In this document: in pieces, positions 52,127 to 59,848 of the stretch
Numbering within the stretch: the first letter of the stretch is position 1
Layout of the letters: each line of letters begins with the position of its first letter
Source of the DNA: CAVTJL01 sp963735065
GTDB taxonomy: Bacteria > Pseudomonadota > Alphaproteobacteria > Geminicoccales > Geminicoccaceae
Length of the DNA: 64,000 nt
Assembly: GCA_963735065.1 (NCBI GenBank)
Contig: CAVTJL010000004.1
Location: 1,550,001 to 1,614,000, forward strand
Direction: 5' to 3'
The notes under the pieces: model-generated
The model's database searches: none
What the model saw: the letters and a program-made list of their open reading frames with translations, nothing else
What the model was told of the DNA's origin: nothing
Position numbers and translations under genes: made by a program

Positions 52127-52873
52127 TTGGTGGAGTCGCGTCTGGGCCAGCGTCCGTTCTACAGCACCGAGCTCGGGCCCTGCCCCTATCTCGAGGGACG
52201 ACAGGAGCGGCGGATCGTGGCGATCCTCGCGCCCGGAGCCGAGGACGAGCGATTCGACGAGCTGACCGAGGCCGGCTTCAGGCGCAGCCACCACTACCTC
52301 TACCGGCCGCTCTGCCCGACCTGCAACGCCTGCATTCCGGTACGCATCATCGTCGAGCGCTTCCGCTGGAGCCGGACCTTCAAGAAGGTCTTGAGCCGGA
52401 ATGCCGATCTCCGGGTCGAGGAGCGTCCGGCCACGGCCACGGACGAGCAGTTCGCGCTGTTCCACCGCTATCTCGAGGCGCGGCACGACGATGGCGGCAT
52501 GGTCAAGATGGACATGGCCGACTATGCCGAGATGGTCGAGCGCGGGCCGGCGGCCAGCCGCCTCGTCGAGGCCCGCGACCAGGAGGGACGGCTCGTCGCC
52601 GTCAGCCTGACCGACCGTCTCCGCTCGGGCTTCTCGGGCGTCTACAAGTTCTTCGAGCCGGCGGAGCCCAGGCGCTCGCTCGGCACCTTCATGATCCTGT
52701 GGCATGTGGTGCGGGCGCGCGAGCTGGGCCTGCCCTACGTCTATCTCGGCTACTGGATCGCCGAGAGCCCGAAGATGGCCTACAAGGCCCGCTTCCGCCC
52801 GATGGAGCAGCTCACCGCCCTTCTCTGGCGCCCGCTACCGGAAGACGGCGTGGGGCAGCCAGGTGGCGAGTGA
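52127..52873 (+). CDS. bpt: Aspartate/glutamate leucyltransferase (N-degron pathway)
   Basis: A 248-residue GNAT-fold transferase that moves Leu from Leu-tRNA to N-terminal Asp or Glu, marking proteins for ClpAP. PCPYLEGRQERR near 18 and CPTCNACIPVRI near 65 are the conserved Cys motifs. FKKVLSRNADL, SGVYKFFEP, LGTFMILWHVVRARELGLPY and YLGYWIAESPKMAYKARFRP are family hallmarks. TTG 52127 or GTG 52130 is the start, with GAGAGGG upstream; no in-frame ATG precedes. The last 39 bases overlap the convergent dctM gene. Aat, the companion transferase, is encoded at 57309. Confidence 0.93.
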   Translation: MVESRLGQRPFYSTELGPCPYLEGRQERRIVAILAPGAEDERFDELTEAGFRRSHHYLYRPLCPTCNACIPVRIIVERFRWSRTFKKVLSRNADLRVEERPATATDEQFALFHRYLEARHDDGGMVKMDMADYAEMVERGPAASRLVEARDQEGRLVAVSLTDRLRSGFSGVYKFFEPAEPRRSLGTFMILWHVVRARELGLPYVYLGYWIAESPKMAYKARFRPMEQLTALLWRPLPEDGVGQPGGE

Positions 52874-54212
52874 CGGGATCAGCGCCACGAGGCCCAGGCC
52901 CACGAGCTGCAGGGCCACGAAGGGCATGATGCCCCGGTAGATGTCCATCGTCGTGACCTCGGGCGGCGCCACGCCCCGGAGGTAGAAGAGCGCGAAGCCG
53001 AAGGGCGGCGTAAGAAAGCTCGTCTGCAGGTTCACGCCGATCATGACGCCCAGCCAGATCGGGATCGATGCCCATCGTGAGCAGCACGGGCCCGACGATC
53101 GGCACGACGACGAAGACGATCTCGGTGAAGTCGAGGAAGAAGCCCAGGAAGAACATCACCGCCATGACGACGAGCATGGCGCCCGCGGCACCGCCCGGCA
53201 TGGCCTCGAGCATGCCGTGCACCAGCTCCTCGCCGCCGAGACCGCGAAAGACGAGCGAGAAGATCGAGGCGCCGAGCAGGATCAGGAAGACCATCGAGCT
53301 GATGCGCGTGGTCTGGCGCATCACCTCCTTGAGCGTGGCGAGATCGAGCCGGCCGGACAGGGCGGCGAGCAGGATGGCGCCCAGCGCGCCTACGGCCGCC
53401 GACTCGGTCGGCGTCGCGATGCCGAAGAGGATCGAGCCCAGGACCGCCACGATGAGCAGCGCCGGCGGCGCCATGACGAGAAGGACGCGGCGCGCCAGCC
53501 CCTCGCGCGAGATCGTGTCGGTGAGCGGCGGGCTCGCCTCGGGCCTGAGGATGGCGACGAGCACCTGGTAGCCCAGATAGAGGCCGACCAGGATGAGGCC
53601 CGGCAGGATGGCGCCGGCGAAGAGATCGACCACCGAGACCGGCGTCGGCGCGTAGTTGCCCATCGCCAGCTGGGCCTGCGTGTTGGCGCCCTGGAGCACG
53701 TCGCCCAGGATCACGAGCACGATGGAGGGCGGGATGATCTGGCCGAGCGTGCCCGAGGCGCAGATCACGCCGCAGGCGAGCCGCTTGTCGTAGCCGGCCT
53801 TGAGCATCGCCGGCAGGCTGAGGAGCCCCATCGTGACCACCGTGGCGCCGACGATGCCGGTGGAGGCCGCGAGCAGCATGCCGACGATGGTGACGGCATA
53901 GCCGAGACCGCCGCGCAGGCGGCCGAACAGCAGCCCCATCGTCTCGAGGAGCTGCTCGGCCAGTCGGGAGCGCTCGAGCATCACCCCCATGAAGACGAAG
54001 AGCGGCACCGCCACCAGCACCTCGTTGACCATGACGCCGAAGTAGCGCGACGGCAGCCCGCCCAGGAGCCGGAGGTCGAAGTCGCCCAGCGCGTGGCCGA
54101 CGAGGGCCACCGCGAGCGCCGTGCCGCCGAGCGAGAAGGCGACCGGAAAGCCCAGGAGGAGGACGATGCAGGCGACGCCGAAGAGGCTGAGGCTCAGGAT
54201 GTCGGCGGTCAT
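52835..54212 (-). pseudogene. TRAP transporter large permease DctM, one frameshift
   Basis: About 458 residues when one inserted base is removed. It is a multi-helix inner-membrane protein with typical DctM segments: SLFGVACIVLLLGFPVAFSL, VPLFVFMGVMLERS, GATVVTMGLLSLPAMLKAGY and GVICASGTLGQIIPPSIVLV. The frame breaks at about 53062 (GATCCCGATC for GATCCGATC on the coding strand). It resumes as WLGVMIGVNLQTSFLTPPFG, the conserved C-terminal motif. It overlaps dctQ by four bases and bpt tail-to-tail. No DctP binding protein is in the window. Confidence 0.85.
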
Positions 54213-54754
54213 CCTTCCGCCGCCTCGCCACGCCGATCGTAGAGGTCGGGCTGGCCGGCCAGCGCCAGGAACGCCTTGCCCGCGAGCGAGAGGCCCTGCA
54301 GCGCCACGAGGACGCAGAAGACGAGGATCACCGACTTGAGCAGGAAGATGCCGGGCAGCCCGTCCGCCTCGCGCGAGCCCTCGAGCCGGCGCCAGCTCTC
54401 GGTGACATAGGGGAAGGCCAGCCACAGCACGGCCAGGGTCATCGGCAGCAGCAGGAAGAGCGAGCCCAAGAGATCGACGATCGCCCGGTAGCGCCGGCTC
54501 GCGGGGCGGTAGACGATGTCGACCCGGACGTGGCCCTCGTGCAGGAGCGTGTAGCCGGCGCCCAGCATGAAGACGATGCCGTGCATCCAGACGTAGGATT
54601 CCTGCAGCCAGACCCGCCCCCAGCCGAAGCCGTAGCGGCCCAGCACGACGAAGCAGGTGACGAGCACGATGCCGAGCGTGAGCCACGAGACCGCGCGACC
54701 GACCATCTCGTTCAGCCGGTCGATCCGTCCCGTCCAGAGCCTTATGAAGTCCAT
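54209..54754 (-). CDS. TRAP transporter small permease DctQ
   Basis: A 181-residue protein with four membrane helices (AVSWLTLGIVLVTCFVVLGR, MHGIVFMLGAGYTLLHEG, SLFLLLPMTLAVLWLAF and VILVFCVLVALQGL). The order and the WLQESYVWMHGIVFMLGAGY segment are typical of DctQ. HVRVDIVY at the end of helix 2 is conserved. It starts at ATG 54754 and overlaps dctM by four bases. The substrate is unknown, and TRAP systems mostly import carboxylates. It diverges from aroQ. Confidence 0.9.
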   Translation of the reverse strand: MDFIRLWTGRIDRLNEMVGRAVSWLTLGIVLVTCFVVLGRYGFGWGRVWLQESYVWMHGIVFMLGAGYTLLHEGHVRVDIVYRPASRRYRAIVDLLGSLFLLLPMTLAVLWLAFPYVTESWRRLEGSREADGLPGIFLLKSVILVFCVLVALQGLSLAGKAFLALAGQPDLYDRRGEAAEG

Positions 54755-54824
54755 GCCGCCTCGCCGAGAAGCCGAGCCTCTCTAGCCGGCGCGATGCCGC
54801 AGCACCAGAGCGGGTGGACGCGGA

Positions 54825-54852
54825 TTGCGGGATGACAGGGGCGTGGTATAAG
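54825..54852 (+). promoter_or_regulatory. Candidate sigma-70-type promoter of aroQ-accBC-aat
   Basis: TTGCGG (54825-54830) and TATAAG (54847-54852) are separated by 16 bases, about 90 bases upstream of aroQ. Both boxes differ from consensus by two bases or fewer. The gap between the divergent dctQ and aroQ genes is the only place for a promoter of this operon in the window. Confidence 0.45.
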
Positions 54853-54942
54853 CCCGCCCGTCTGCGTCGCCCGGCTGCGACAGCGGACTGTTTTCGTATC
54901 GCCGATCGAAATGGGCGGTGCGGCCTCTCAACGGATCGATAG

Positions 54943-55419
54943 ATGGCTCCAGGCGTTCTTGTCCTCAACGGACCCAACCTCAATCTGCTGGGGCAGCGGG
55001 AGCCTCAGGTCTACGGGCATGAGACCCTGGATGACATCGCGGCCAAATGCGTGGCGCACGGCGAGCGGCTGGGCCTCGACGTCGAATGCCGGCAGAGCAA
55101 TCATGAGGGGCAGCTCGTGGACTGGGTGCAGGAGGCGCGCGGCCGCTTCTCGGGTCTCGTCGTGAACGCCGGCGCCTACTCGCACACCTCGATCGCCCTC
55201 CTGGACGCGCTGCGCGCCTTCGATGGCCCGATCATCGAGGTGCATCTCTCGAACATCTTCCGCCGTGAGCCCTACCGGCACCACTCCCACGTCTCGCTCG
55301 CCGCAATGGGGGTCATCTGCGGCCTCGGCAGCGATGGCTACCGACTGGCGCTCGAGGGACTGGCAGCGAAGCTGGGAACACGAGCCGACAAAGCCGCCAC
55401 GGACCTTTCGAGACACTGA
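54943..55419 (+). CDS. aroQ: 3-dehydroquinate dehydratase, type II
   Basis: A 158-residue cytoplasmic shikimate-pathway enzyme. LVLNGPNLNLLGQREPQVYG includes the lid Arg and catalytic Tyr of the type II family. CRQSNHEGQLVDWVQEA, the substrate loop VVNAGAYSHTSIAL and EVHLSNIFRREPYRHHS (His and Arg) follow. GLGSDGYRLALE near the C terminus is also typical. ATG 54943 is the only suitable start. accB begins three bases after its stop, the usual alphaproteobacterial aroQ-accB-accC linkage. Confidence 0.97.
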   Translation: MAPGVLVLNGPNLNLLGQREPQVYGHETLDDIAAKCVAHGERLGLDVECRQSNHEGQLVDWVQEARGRFSGLVVNAGAYSHTSIALLDALRAFDGPIIEVHLSNIFRREPYRHHSHVSLAAMGVICGLGSDGYRLALEGLAAKLGTRADKAATDLSRH

Positions 55420-55422
55420 CGC

Positions 55423-55884
55423 ATGGCCAAGCTCGAGATCGACACCGACTACATCGCCAAGCTGGCCGATCTGCTGCAGCGGACCGGTCTCACCGAGATC
55501 GAGGTGAGCGACGGCGACGCGCGGGTACGGGTGGTGAAGAAGGCGGCCCCAGCGGCGATCGATGTCTCGGCGCATCTGCCGCATCCGGCAGCAGCGCCAG
55601 CGGCACCAGCAGCGACGCCCGCGCATGAGCCGTCGCCCGATCTGGCACACCCGGGCCTCGTGACCTCGCCCATGGTCGGCACCGTCTATCTGTCGTCCGA
55701 TCCAGGCGCGCCGCCCTTCGTGGCGGCCGGCCAGCCGGTCGAGGAGGGCGCCACGGTCCTCATCATCGAAGCCATGAAGGTGATGAACCAGATCCGCGCG
55801 CCGCGCAGCGGCCGGGTCGCCAAGGTCTTCGTGCAGAACGCGACGCCGGTCGAGTACGGCGAGCCGCTGCTGATCATCGAGTAG
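55423..55884 (+). CDS. accB: Biotin carboxyl carrier protein of acetyl-CoA carboxylase
   Basis: A 153-residue carrier for CO2 in the first step of fatty acid synthesis. The N-terminal region (YIAKLADLLQRTGLTEIEVS) is followed by an Ala/Pro-rich linker at about 50-75 and the biotinyl domain. The biotin acceptor is Lys119 in EAMKVMNQI, and TSPMVGTVY begins the domain. Length is typical. It lies three bases after aroQ and eight before accC, so the three are almost surely co-transcribed. Confidence 0.97.
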   Translation: MAKLEIDTDYIAKLADLLQRTGLTEIEVSDGDARVRVVKKAAPAAIDVSAHLPHPAAAPAAPAATPAHEPSPDLAHPGLVTSPMVGTVYLSSDPGAPPFVAAGQPVEEGATVLIIEAMKVMNQIRAPRSGRVAKVFVQNATPVEYGEPLLIIE

Positions 55885-55891
55885 CGCCGCC

Positions 55892-57238
55892 TTGTTCAAG
55901 AAAGTCCTGATCGCCAACCGCGGAGAGATCGCGCTGCGCATCCTGCGCGCGTGCCGCGAGCTGGGAATCTCGACCGTGGCGGTGCACTCGACCGCCGACG
56001 CCTCGGCGATGCATGTGCGCCTGGCCGACGAGAGCGTGTGCATCGGGCCGCCCTCGGCGACCAATTCCTACCTGAACGCCGCCGCCATCCTCTCGGCAGC
56101 CGAGATCACCGGCGCCGAGGCGATCCATCCGGGCTACGGCTTCCTCGCCGAGAATGCCGACTTCGCGCAGATGGTGGTGGAGCACGGCTTCACCTTCATC
56201 GGCCCGTCCGCCGACCATATCCGGATGATGGGCGACAAGATCCGCGCCAAGCAGGCGGCGGTCGAGCTGGGCCTGCCCGTGGTGCCGGGCTCGGGTGAGG
56301 CCGTCGCCACCGAGCGCGAGGCGATCGCCGCGGCACGCGCTGTCGGCTTTCCCTTGCTGATCAAGGCCGTGGCGGGTGGCGGCGGGCGCGGGATGACCGT
56401 GGTCCGCAGCAACGCCGAGCTCAAGGACGCCGTGCGCCTGGCGCGCTACGAGGCCCGCATGGCCTTCGGTGACGACCGGGTCTATCTGGAGCGCTTCCTC
56501 GAGCGGCCGCGGCACATCGAGGTGCAGATCCTGGGCGACAGCCACGGCAACGTCGTCTACCTGGGCGAGCGCGACTGCACCCTGCAGCGCCGGCATCAAA
56601 AGCTCGTCGAGGAGGCCCCCTCGCCCGTCCTGGACGAGGCGGCGCGCGCCGCGATCGGCGAGCGGGTGGCCACCGCCATGCGCAGCCTGGGCTACGTCAA
56701 TGCCGGCACGATCGAGTTCCTCTGGCAGGACGGCGAGTTCTTCTTCATCGAGATGAACACGCGCCTCCAGGTCGAGCATCCCGTGACCGAGCTGGTCACC
56801 GGCATCGACATCGTCCGCGAGCAGATCCACATCGCGGCGGGCGCGCCCTTGAGCGTCCAGCAAAAGGACATCGTGGTCCGGGGCCACGCGATCGAGTGCC
56901 GGATCAACGCCGAGGATCCGAGGACGCTGATGCCCTCGCCCGGCCGGGTCACCTCCTTCCACGCGCCGGGCGGCCCGGGTGTCCGGGTCGATTCAGCTCT
57001 TTACGCGAGCTATACGGTTCCGCCCTATTATGACAGCCTGATCGCCAAGCTCATCGTCCACGACGACGATCGCGAGGCGTGCCTCAGGCGGCTCGAGCGG
57101 AGCCTTGCCGAGTGCGTGATCGACGGGATCTCGACGACGGTGCCCCTTGTCCGCGCCCTGCTGGCGGAGGACGACATCCACACCGCGCGCTTCGATACCG
57201 CCTGGCTGGGCCGCTTCCTCGAGACCTGGGGCGGCTGA
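55892..57238 (+). CDS. accC: Biotin carboxylase of acetyl-CoA carboxylase
   Basis: A 448-residue ATP-grasp enzyme that carboxylates biotin on AccB. FKKVLIANRGEIALRILRAC at the start, HPGYGFLAENADFAQM, the glycine-rich ATP lid AVAGGGGRGMTVV, the RDCTLQRRHQKLVEEAPSP motif and FIEMNTRLQVEHPVTE are all present. The start is TTG 55892, because family similarity begins at the second residue and no ATG is near. GTG or ATG alternatives would lose the first strand. Confidence 0.97.
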   Translation: MFKKVLIANRGEIALRILRACRELGISTVAVHSTADASAMHVRLADESVCIGPPSATNSYLNAAAILSAAEITGAEAIHPGYGFLAENADFAQMVVEHGFTFIGPSADHIRMMGDKIRAKQAAVELGLPVVPGSGEAVATEREAIAAARAVGFPLLIKAVAGGGGRGMTVVRSNAELKDAVRLARYEARMAFGDDRVYLERFLERPRHIEVQILGDSHGNVVYLGERDCTLQRRHQKLVEEAPSPVLDEAARAAIGERVATAMRSLGYVNAGTIEFLWQDGEFFFIEMNTRLQVEHPVTELVTGIDIVREQIHIAAGAPLSVQQKDIVVRGHAIECRINAEDPRTLMPSPGRVTSFHAPGGPGVRVDSALYASYTVPPYYDSLIAKLIVHDDDREACLRRLERSLAECVIDGISTTVPLVRALLAEDDIHTARFDTAWLGRFLETWGG

Positions 57239-57250
57239 GAGCGCGAGCGC

Positions 57251-57277
57251 CGGTTGTCGGCCGACCGCCGACAACCG
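57251..57277. repeat. Perfect 10-bp hairpin between accC and aat
   Basis: CGGTTGTCGG (57251-57260) and CCGACAACCG (57268-57277) pair perfectly around a seven-base loop CCGACCG. The stem begins 13 bases after the accC stop and ends 31 bases before aat. No T run follows, so it is not a standard terminator. It could attenuate or stabilise the transcript end of accBC. Confidence 0.6.
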
Positions 57278-57308
57278 CCAGGCCCGCTTCCGGCCGCCAC
57301 CCGCCCGC

Positions 57309-57995
57309 ATGCGCATCCTGACCACGCACGATTTGCTGCGCTGCTACGCCATGGGGCACTTTCCCATGGCCAACGACCGCCACGATCCGACGATCTATCT
57401 CATCAATCCGGAGCGCCGCGGCATCCTGCCGCTGGATGCGTTCCACATCCCGCGCAGCCTCAAGCGCGTCGTCCGCCGCCGGCGCTTCGAGCTGACCGTC
57501 GACACGGCGTTCGCCCAGGTCATCCGGGCGTGTGCCGAATCGACCGAGGAGCGGCCGCGCACCTGGCTCAACGACGAGCTGATCGATCTCTATGTCGATC
57601 TCCACGCGCGCGGCTATGCGCACAGCGTCGAGACGCGTGAGGACGGCCAGATCGTGGGCGGGCTCTACGGCGTCAGCCTGGGTGCCGCCTTCTTCGGCGA
57701 GAGCATGTTCTCCAAGCGGACCGACGCCAGCAAGGTGGCGCTGGTGGAGCTGGTGGCGAGGCTCCAGGCCGGCGGCTACCAGCTCTTGGATACCCAGTTC
57801 GTCACCGACCATCTGCGGCGCTTCGGCGCCGTCGAGATTCCGCGTGCAGCCTACCGCGAGCGGCTCACCCGGGCCGTGGGCCGGCCGGCACGCTTCCCAC
57901 TCGAGCCCTACTGCTTCGCGGTGCCGTTCGTCGGCGGCGTCGCCGGCTCCTCGGGAGCCACCGGGTCGCGGCAGGAGATCACCCAGACGTCGTAG
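57309..57995 (+). CDS. aat: Leucyl/phenylalanyl-tRNA-protein transferase
   Basis: A 228-residue N-degron transferase that adds Leu or Phe to N-terminal Lys or Arg. LTTHDLLRCYAMGHFPMAND, the RRGILPLDAFHIPRSLKR segment, RTWLNDELIDLYVDLHARGY, GLYGVSLGAAFFGESMFS and the DTQFVTDHLRRFGAVEIPR motif are conserved. ATG 57309 is used; upstream frame belongs to shadow sequence of accC. Its last 88 bases overlap the convergent DUF2155 gene. It works with ClpA/ClpS, not in this window. Confidence 0.95.
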   Translation: MRILTTHDLLRCYAMGHFPMANDRHDPTIYLINPERRGILPLDAFHIPRSLKRVVRRRRFELTVDTAFAQVIRACAESTEERPRTWLNDELIDLYVDLHARGYAHSVETREDGQIVGGLYGVSLGAAFFGESMFSKRTDASKVALVELVARLQAGGYQLLDTQFVTDHLRRFGAVEIPRAAYRERLTRAVGRPARFPLEPYCFAVPFVGGVAGSSGATGSRQEITQTS

Positions 57996-58336
57996 ATCGG
58001 ATCCTCGAGCGCCGAGATGCTGGGCGTCGAGGCGAACATCCAGCCGCTGAACAGGCGCTTGCGCGTGCCGTCCGAGCGGACCTCGTCGATGACGAGGAAG
58101 GCGGCACTCTCGGGCGGCTCCGTCGGCGGCGTCTCGAGGCAGGCCTTGGGCGTGATGGCGAGCGTCCCGAACGTCGTCTCCTGATCGACGGGCGCCACGA
58201 TCTCCTTGATGCGCGCCGTCACCTTGTCCAGGCCCTGAAGCACGGCGGTCCGGTAGCGGACCGTCGGCTGGGCCGCGTGGAGCGCGCCGGGCAGGAGCAT
58301 GCAAAGGGCCGCAAGCGACCCGACCCACAGCCTCAC
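57908..58336 (-). CDS. DUF2155 secreted protein
   Basis: A 142-residue protein with a signal peptide (VGSLAALCMLLPGALHA, cleavage near residue 21). The mature domain carries the DUF2155 hallmarks: LQGLDKVTARIKEIVAPVDQ, FGTLAITPKACLETPP, AFLVIDEV and RLFSGWMFASTPSISALEDP with YDVWVISC. Function is unknown; it is nearly confined to Alphaproteobacteria and often sits near accBC/aat. The ATG overlaps the mlaD stop as ATGA. The 3' end is antisense to aat. Confidence 0.92.
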   Translation of the reverse strand: MRLWVGSLAALCMLLPGALHAAQPTVRYRTAVLQGLDKVTARIKEIVAPVDQETTFGTLAITPKACLETPPTEPPESAAFLVIDEVRSDGTRKRLFSGWMFASTPSISALEDPIYDVWVISCRDPVAPEEPATPPTNGTAKQ

Positions 58337-58878
58337 TTGAACAATCCGCCCTCACCGGCCGGGGCGGCACCCTTGGCGTCGCCGCCGCCACCGGTGCTGC
58401 CGGTGCCGCTACCGCCGGAGCTGCCACCCGACGAGCTGCCCTGGCTGCCGAAGATGTACTTGCCGACCAGCTGCTCGATGTTGATCGAGGACTGGGTGAG
58501 CGTGATCTCGCCACCGGGCTTCAGCATCTTCTCGTCGGCGCCGGGGGAGAGCTGCAGGTACTTGCCGCCCAGCAGGCTCGAGCTGACGATGGCAGCGCTG
58601 CTGTCGTCGGGCAGCTTGACATTGTCCTGGACCGAGAAGGTGACGACCGCGCGGAAGCTCTCCGGGTCGAGCTTCTCCGACAGCACCTTGCCGATCTTGA
58701 TGCCGGAGATGCGGACGTCGGAGCCGGGGTCCAGGCCGTCGATCTGGTCGAACTTGGCGATCAGGGTATAGCCGCCGCTGTCGCCCTGCCCGCTTCGGGT
58801 ATAGGCCCAGTAGAAGAAGATGGCGGCGACGACGAGCACGACGGCGCCAAGCGCCGTCTCGACCACGTTGCGATTCAT
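58333..58878 (-). CDS. mlaD: MlaD-type lipid transport protein
   Basis: A 181-residue MCE-domain protein of the Mla system, which moves phospholipids between membranes. One N-terminal membrane helix (LGAVVLVVAAIFFYWAY) is followed by the MCE domain (YTLIAKFDQIDGLDPGSDVR, ISGIKIGKVL, SSLLGGKYLQLSPGA), placing it in the periplasm. A Gly/Ser-rich tail of about 35 residues follows. ATG 58878 is preferred because similarity begins at once. MlaE and MlaF are not in the window. It overlaps DUF2155 by four bases. Confidence 0.92.
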   Translation of the reverse strand: MNRNVVETALGAVVLVVAAIFFYWAYTRSGQGDSGGYTLIAKFDQIDGLDPGSDVRISGIKIGKVLSEKLDPESFRAVVTFSVQDNVKLPDDSSAAIVSSSLLGGKYLQLSPGADEKMLKPGGEITLTQSSINIEQLVGKYIFGSQGSSSGGSSGGSGTGSTGGGGDAKGAAPAGEGGLFK

Positions 58879-58903
58879 GGAGGGAGCATCTCCTAGGACA
58901 GGC

Positions 58904-59848
58904 TCATTCGTGGCCGGGCTCGGCGTCGAGGCCCAGCAAGGCGCGGGCGAAGGGCAGCGCCTCGAAGGGACGCAGATCGTCGATGCCCTCGCCAACGCCG
59001 ACGGCGTGGATGGGAAGCCCGAAGCGCCGCGCCAGCGCCACGACGACGCCCCCCTTGGCGGTGCCGTCGAGCTTGGTGACCATCAGGCCCGAGACATCGA
59101 CCATCTCGGCGAAGGTCTCGACCTGATTGTGGGCGTTCTGGCCCGTCGTGGCATCGAGGATCAGGACCACGTCGTGGGGGGCCGAGGCATCGACCTTGCG
59201 GATCACGCGAATGATCTTCCGCAGCTCGTCCATGAGCGCCCGCTTGTTGTGCAGGCGACCGGCGGTGTCGATCAGGAGCAGATCGGCGCCCTGCCCCCTG
59301 GCCTGCTCCAGAGCATCATAGGCGAGACCGGCGGGATCAGCACCCGCGCGGCCCTCGATCACCGGCACGCCGTTGCGCTCGCCCCAGATGCGGAGCTGCT
59401 CGACCGCGGCGGCGCGGAAGGTGTCGCAGGCGGCGAGCACGACGGTGAGGCCCGCCTCGCGCGCCTGCTTGGCGAGCTTGCCGACCGTCGTCGTCTTGCC
59501 GGTGCCGTTCACGCCGCAGACCAGCACGACCTGGGGCCGGTGCGCCGGGCGATGCGGCAGCGGCTCGGCCACGGGCTCGAGGATCTTTGCCGCCGACCGT
59601 GCGAGCGTCTCGCGGATCTCGATCTCGGGCACCTCCTTGCCGAAGCGGCCCTGCGCCAGATCCTTGATGAGCAGGCCGGCGGTGTCGACGCCCATGTCGG
59701 CCGCGATCAGCGCCTCCTCGAGCTCGTCCAGGGTCTCCTGGTCGAGGCGGCGCTTCGTGAAGATGCCGCCGATGCGCTCCTTGAGGTTGGTCGAGGTGCG
59801 GGACAGGCCGCTCCTCAGCCGTGCGAGCCAGCCCTTGCCCTCGCTCAT
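58904..59848 (-). CDS. ftsY: Signal recognition particle receptor FtsY
   Basis: A 314-residue SRP GTPase that receives ribosome-SRP complexes at the inner membrane. A short N domain (LDELEEALIAADMGVDTAGL) precedes the G domain, with GVNGTGKTTTVGKLA near 110, DTFRAAAVEQL, LLIDTAGRLHNKRALMDEL and TKLDGTAKGG. The acidic A domain is nearly absent, as in many Alphaproteobacteria. The ATG overlaps the mtaB stop as ATGA. ffh is encoded 2.3 kb away, divergent. Confidence 0.97.
   Translation of the reverse strand: MSEGKGWLARLRSGLSRTSTNLKERIGGIFTKRRLDQETLDELEEALIAADMGVDTAGLLIKDLAQGRFGKEVPEIEIRETLARSAAKILEPVAEPLPHRPAHRPQVVLVCGVNGTGKTTTVGKLAKQAREAGLTVVLAACDTFRAAAVEQLRIWGERNGVPVIEGRAGADPAGLAYDALEQARGQGADLLLIDTAGRLHNKRALMDELRKIIRVIRKVDASAPHDVVLILDATTGQNAHNQVETFAEMVDVSGLMVTKLDGTAKGGVVVALARRFGLPIHAVGVGEGIDDLRPFEALPFARALLGLDAEPGHE

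Noticed and set aside
49234..52929. A 1231-codon plus-strand frame opposite glgE
   Set aside because: Mostly shadow of glgE. Only its later part (about 51790-52004) is real, and that is the shifted end of the DUF488 gene.
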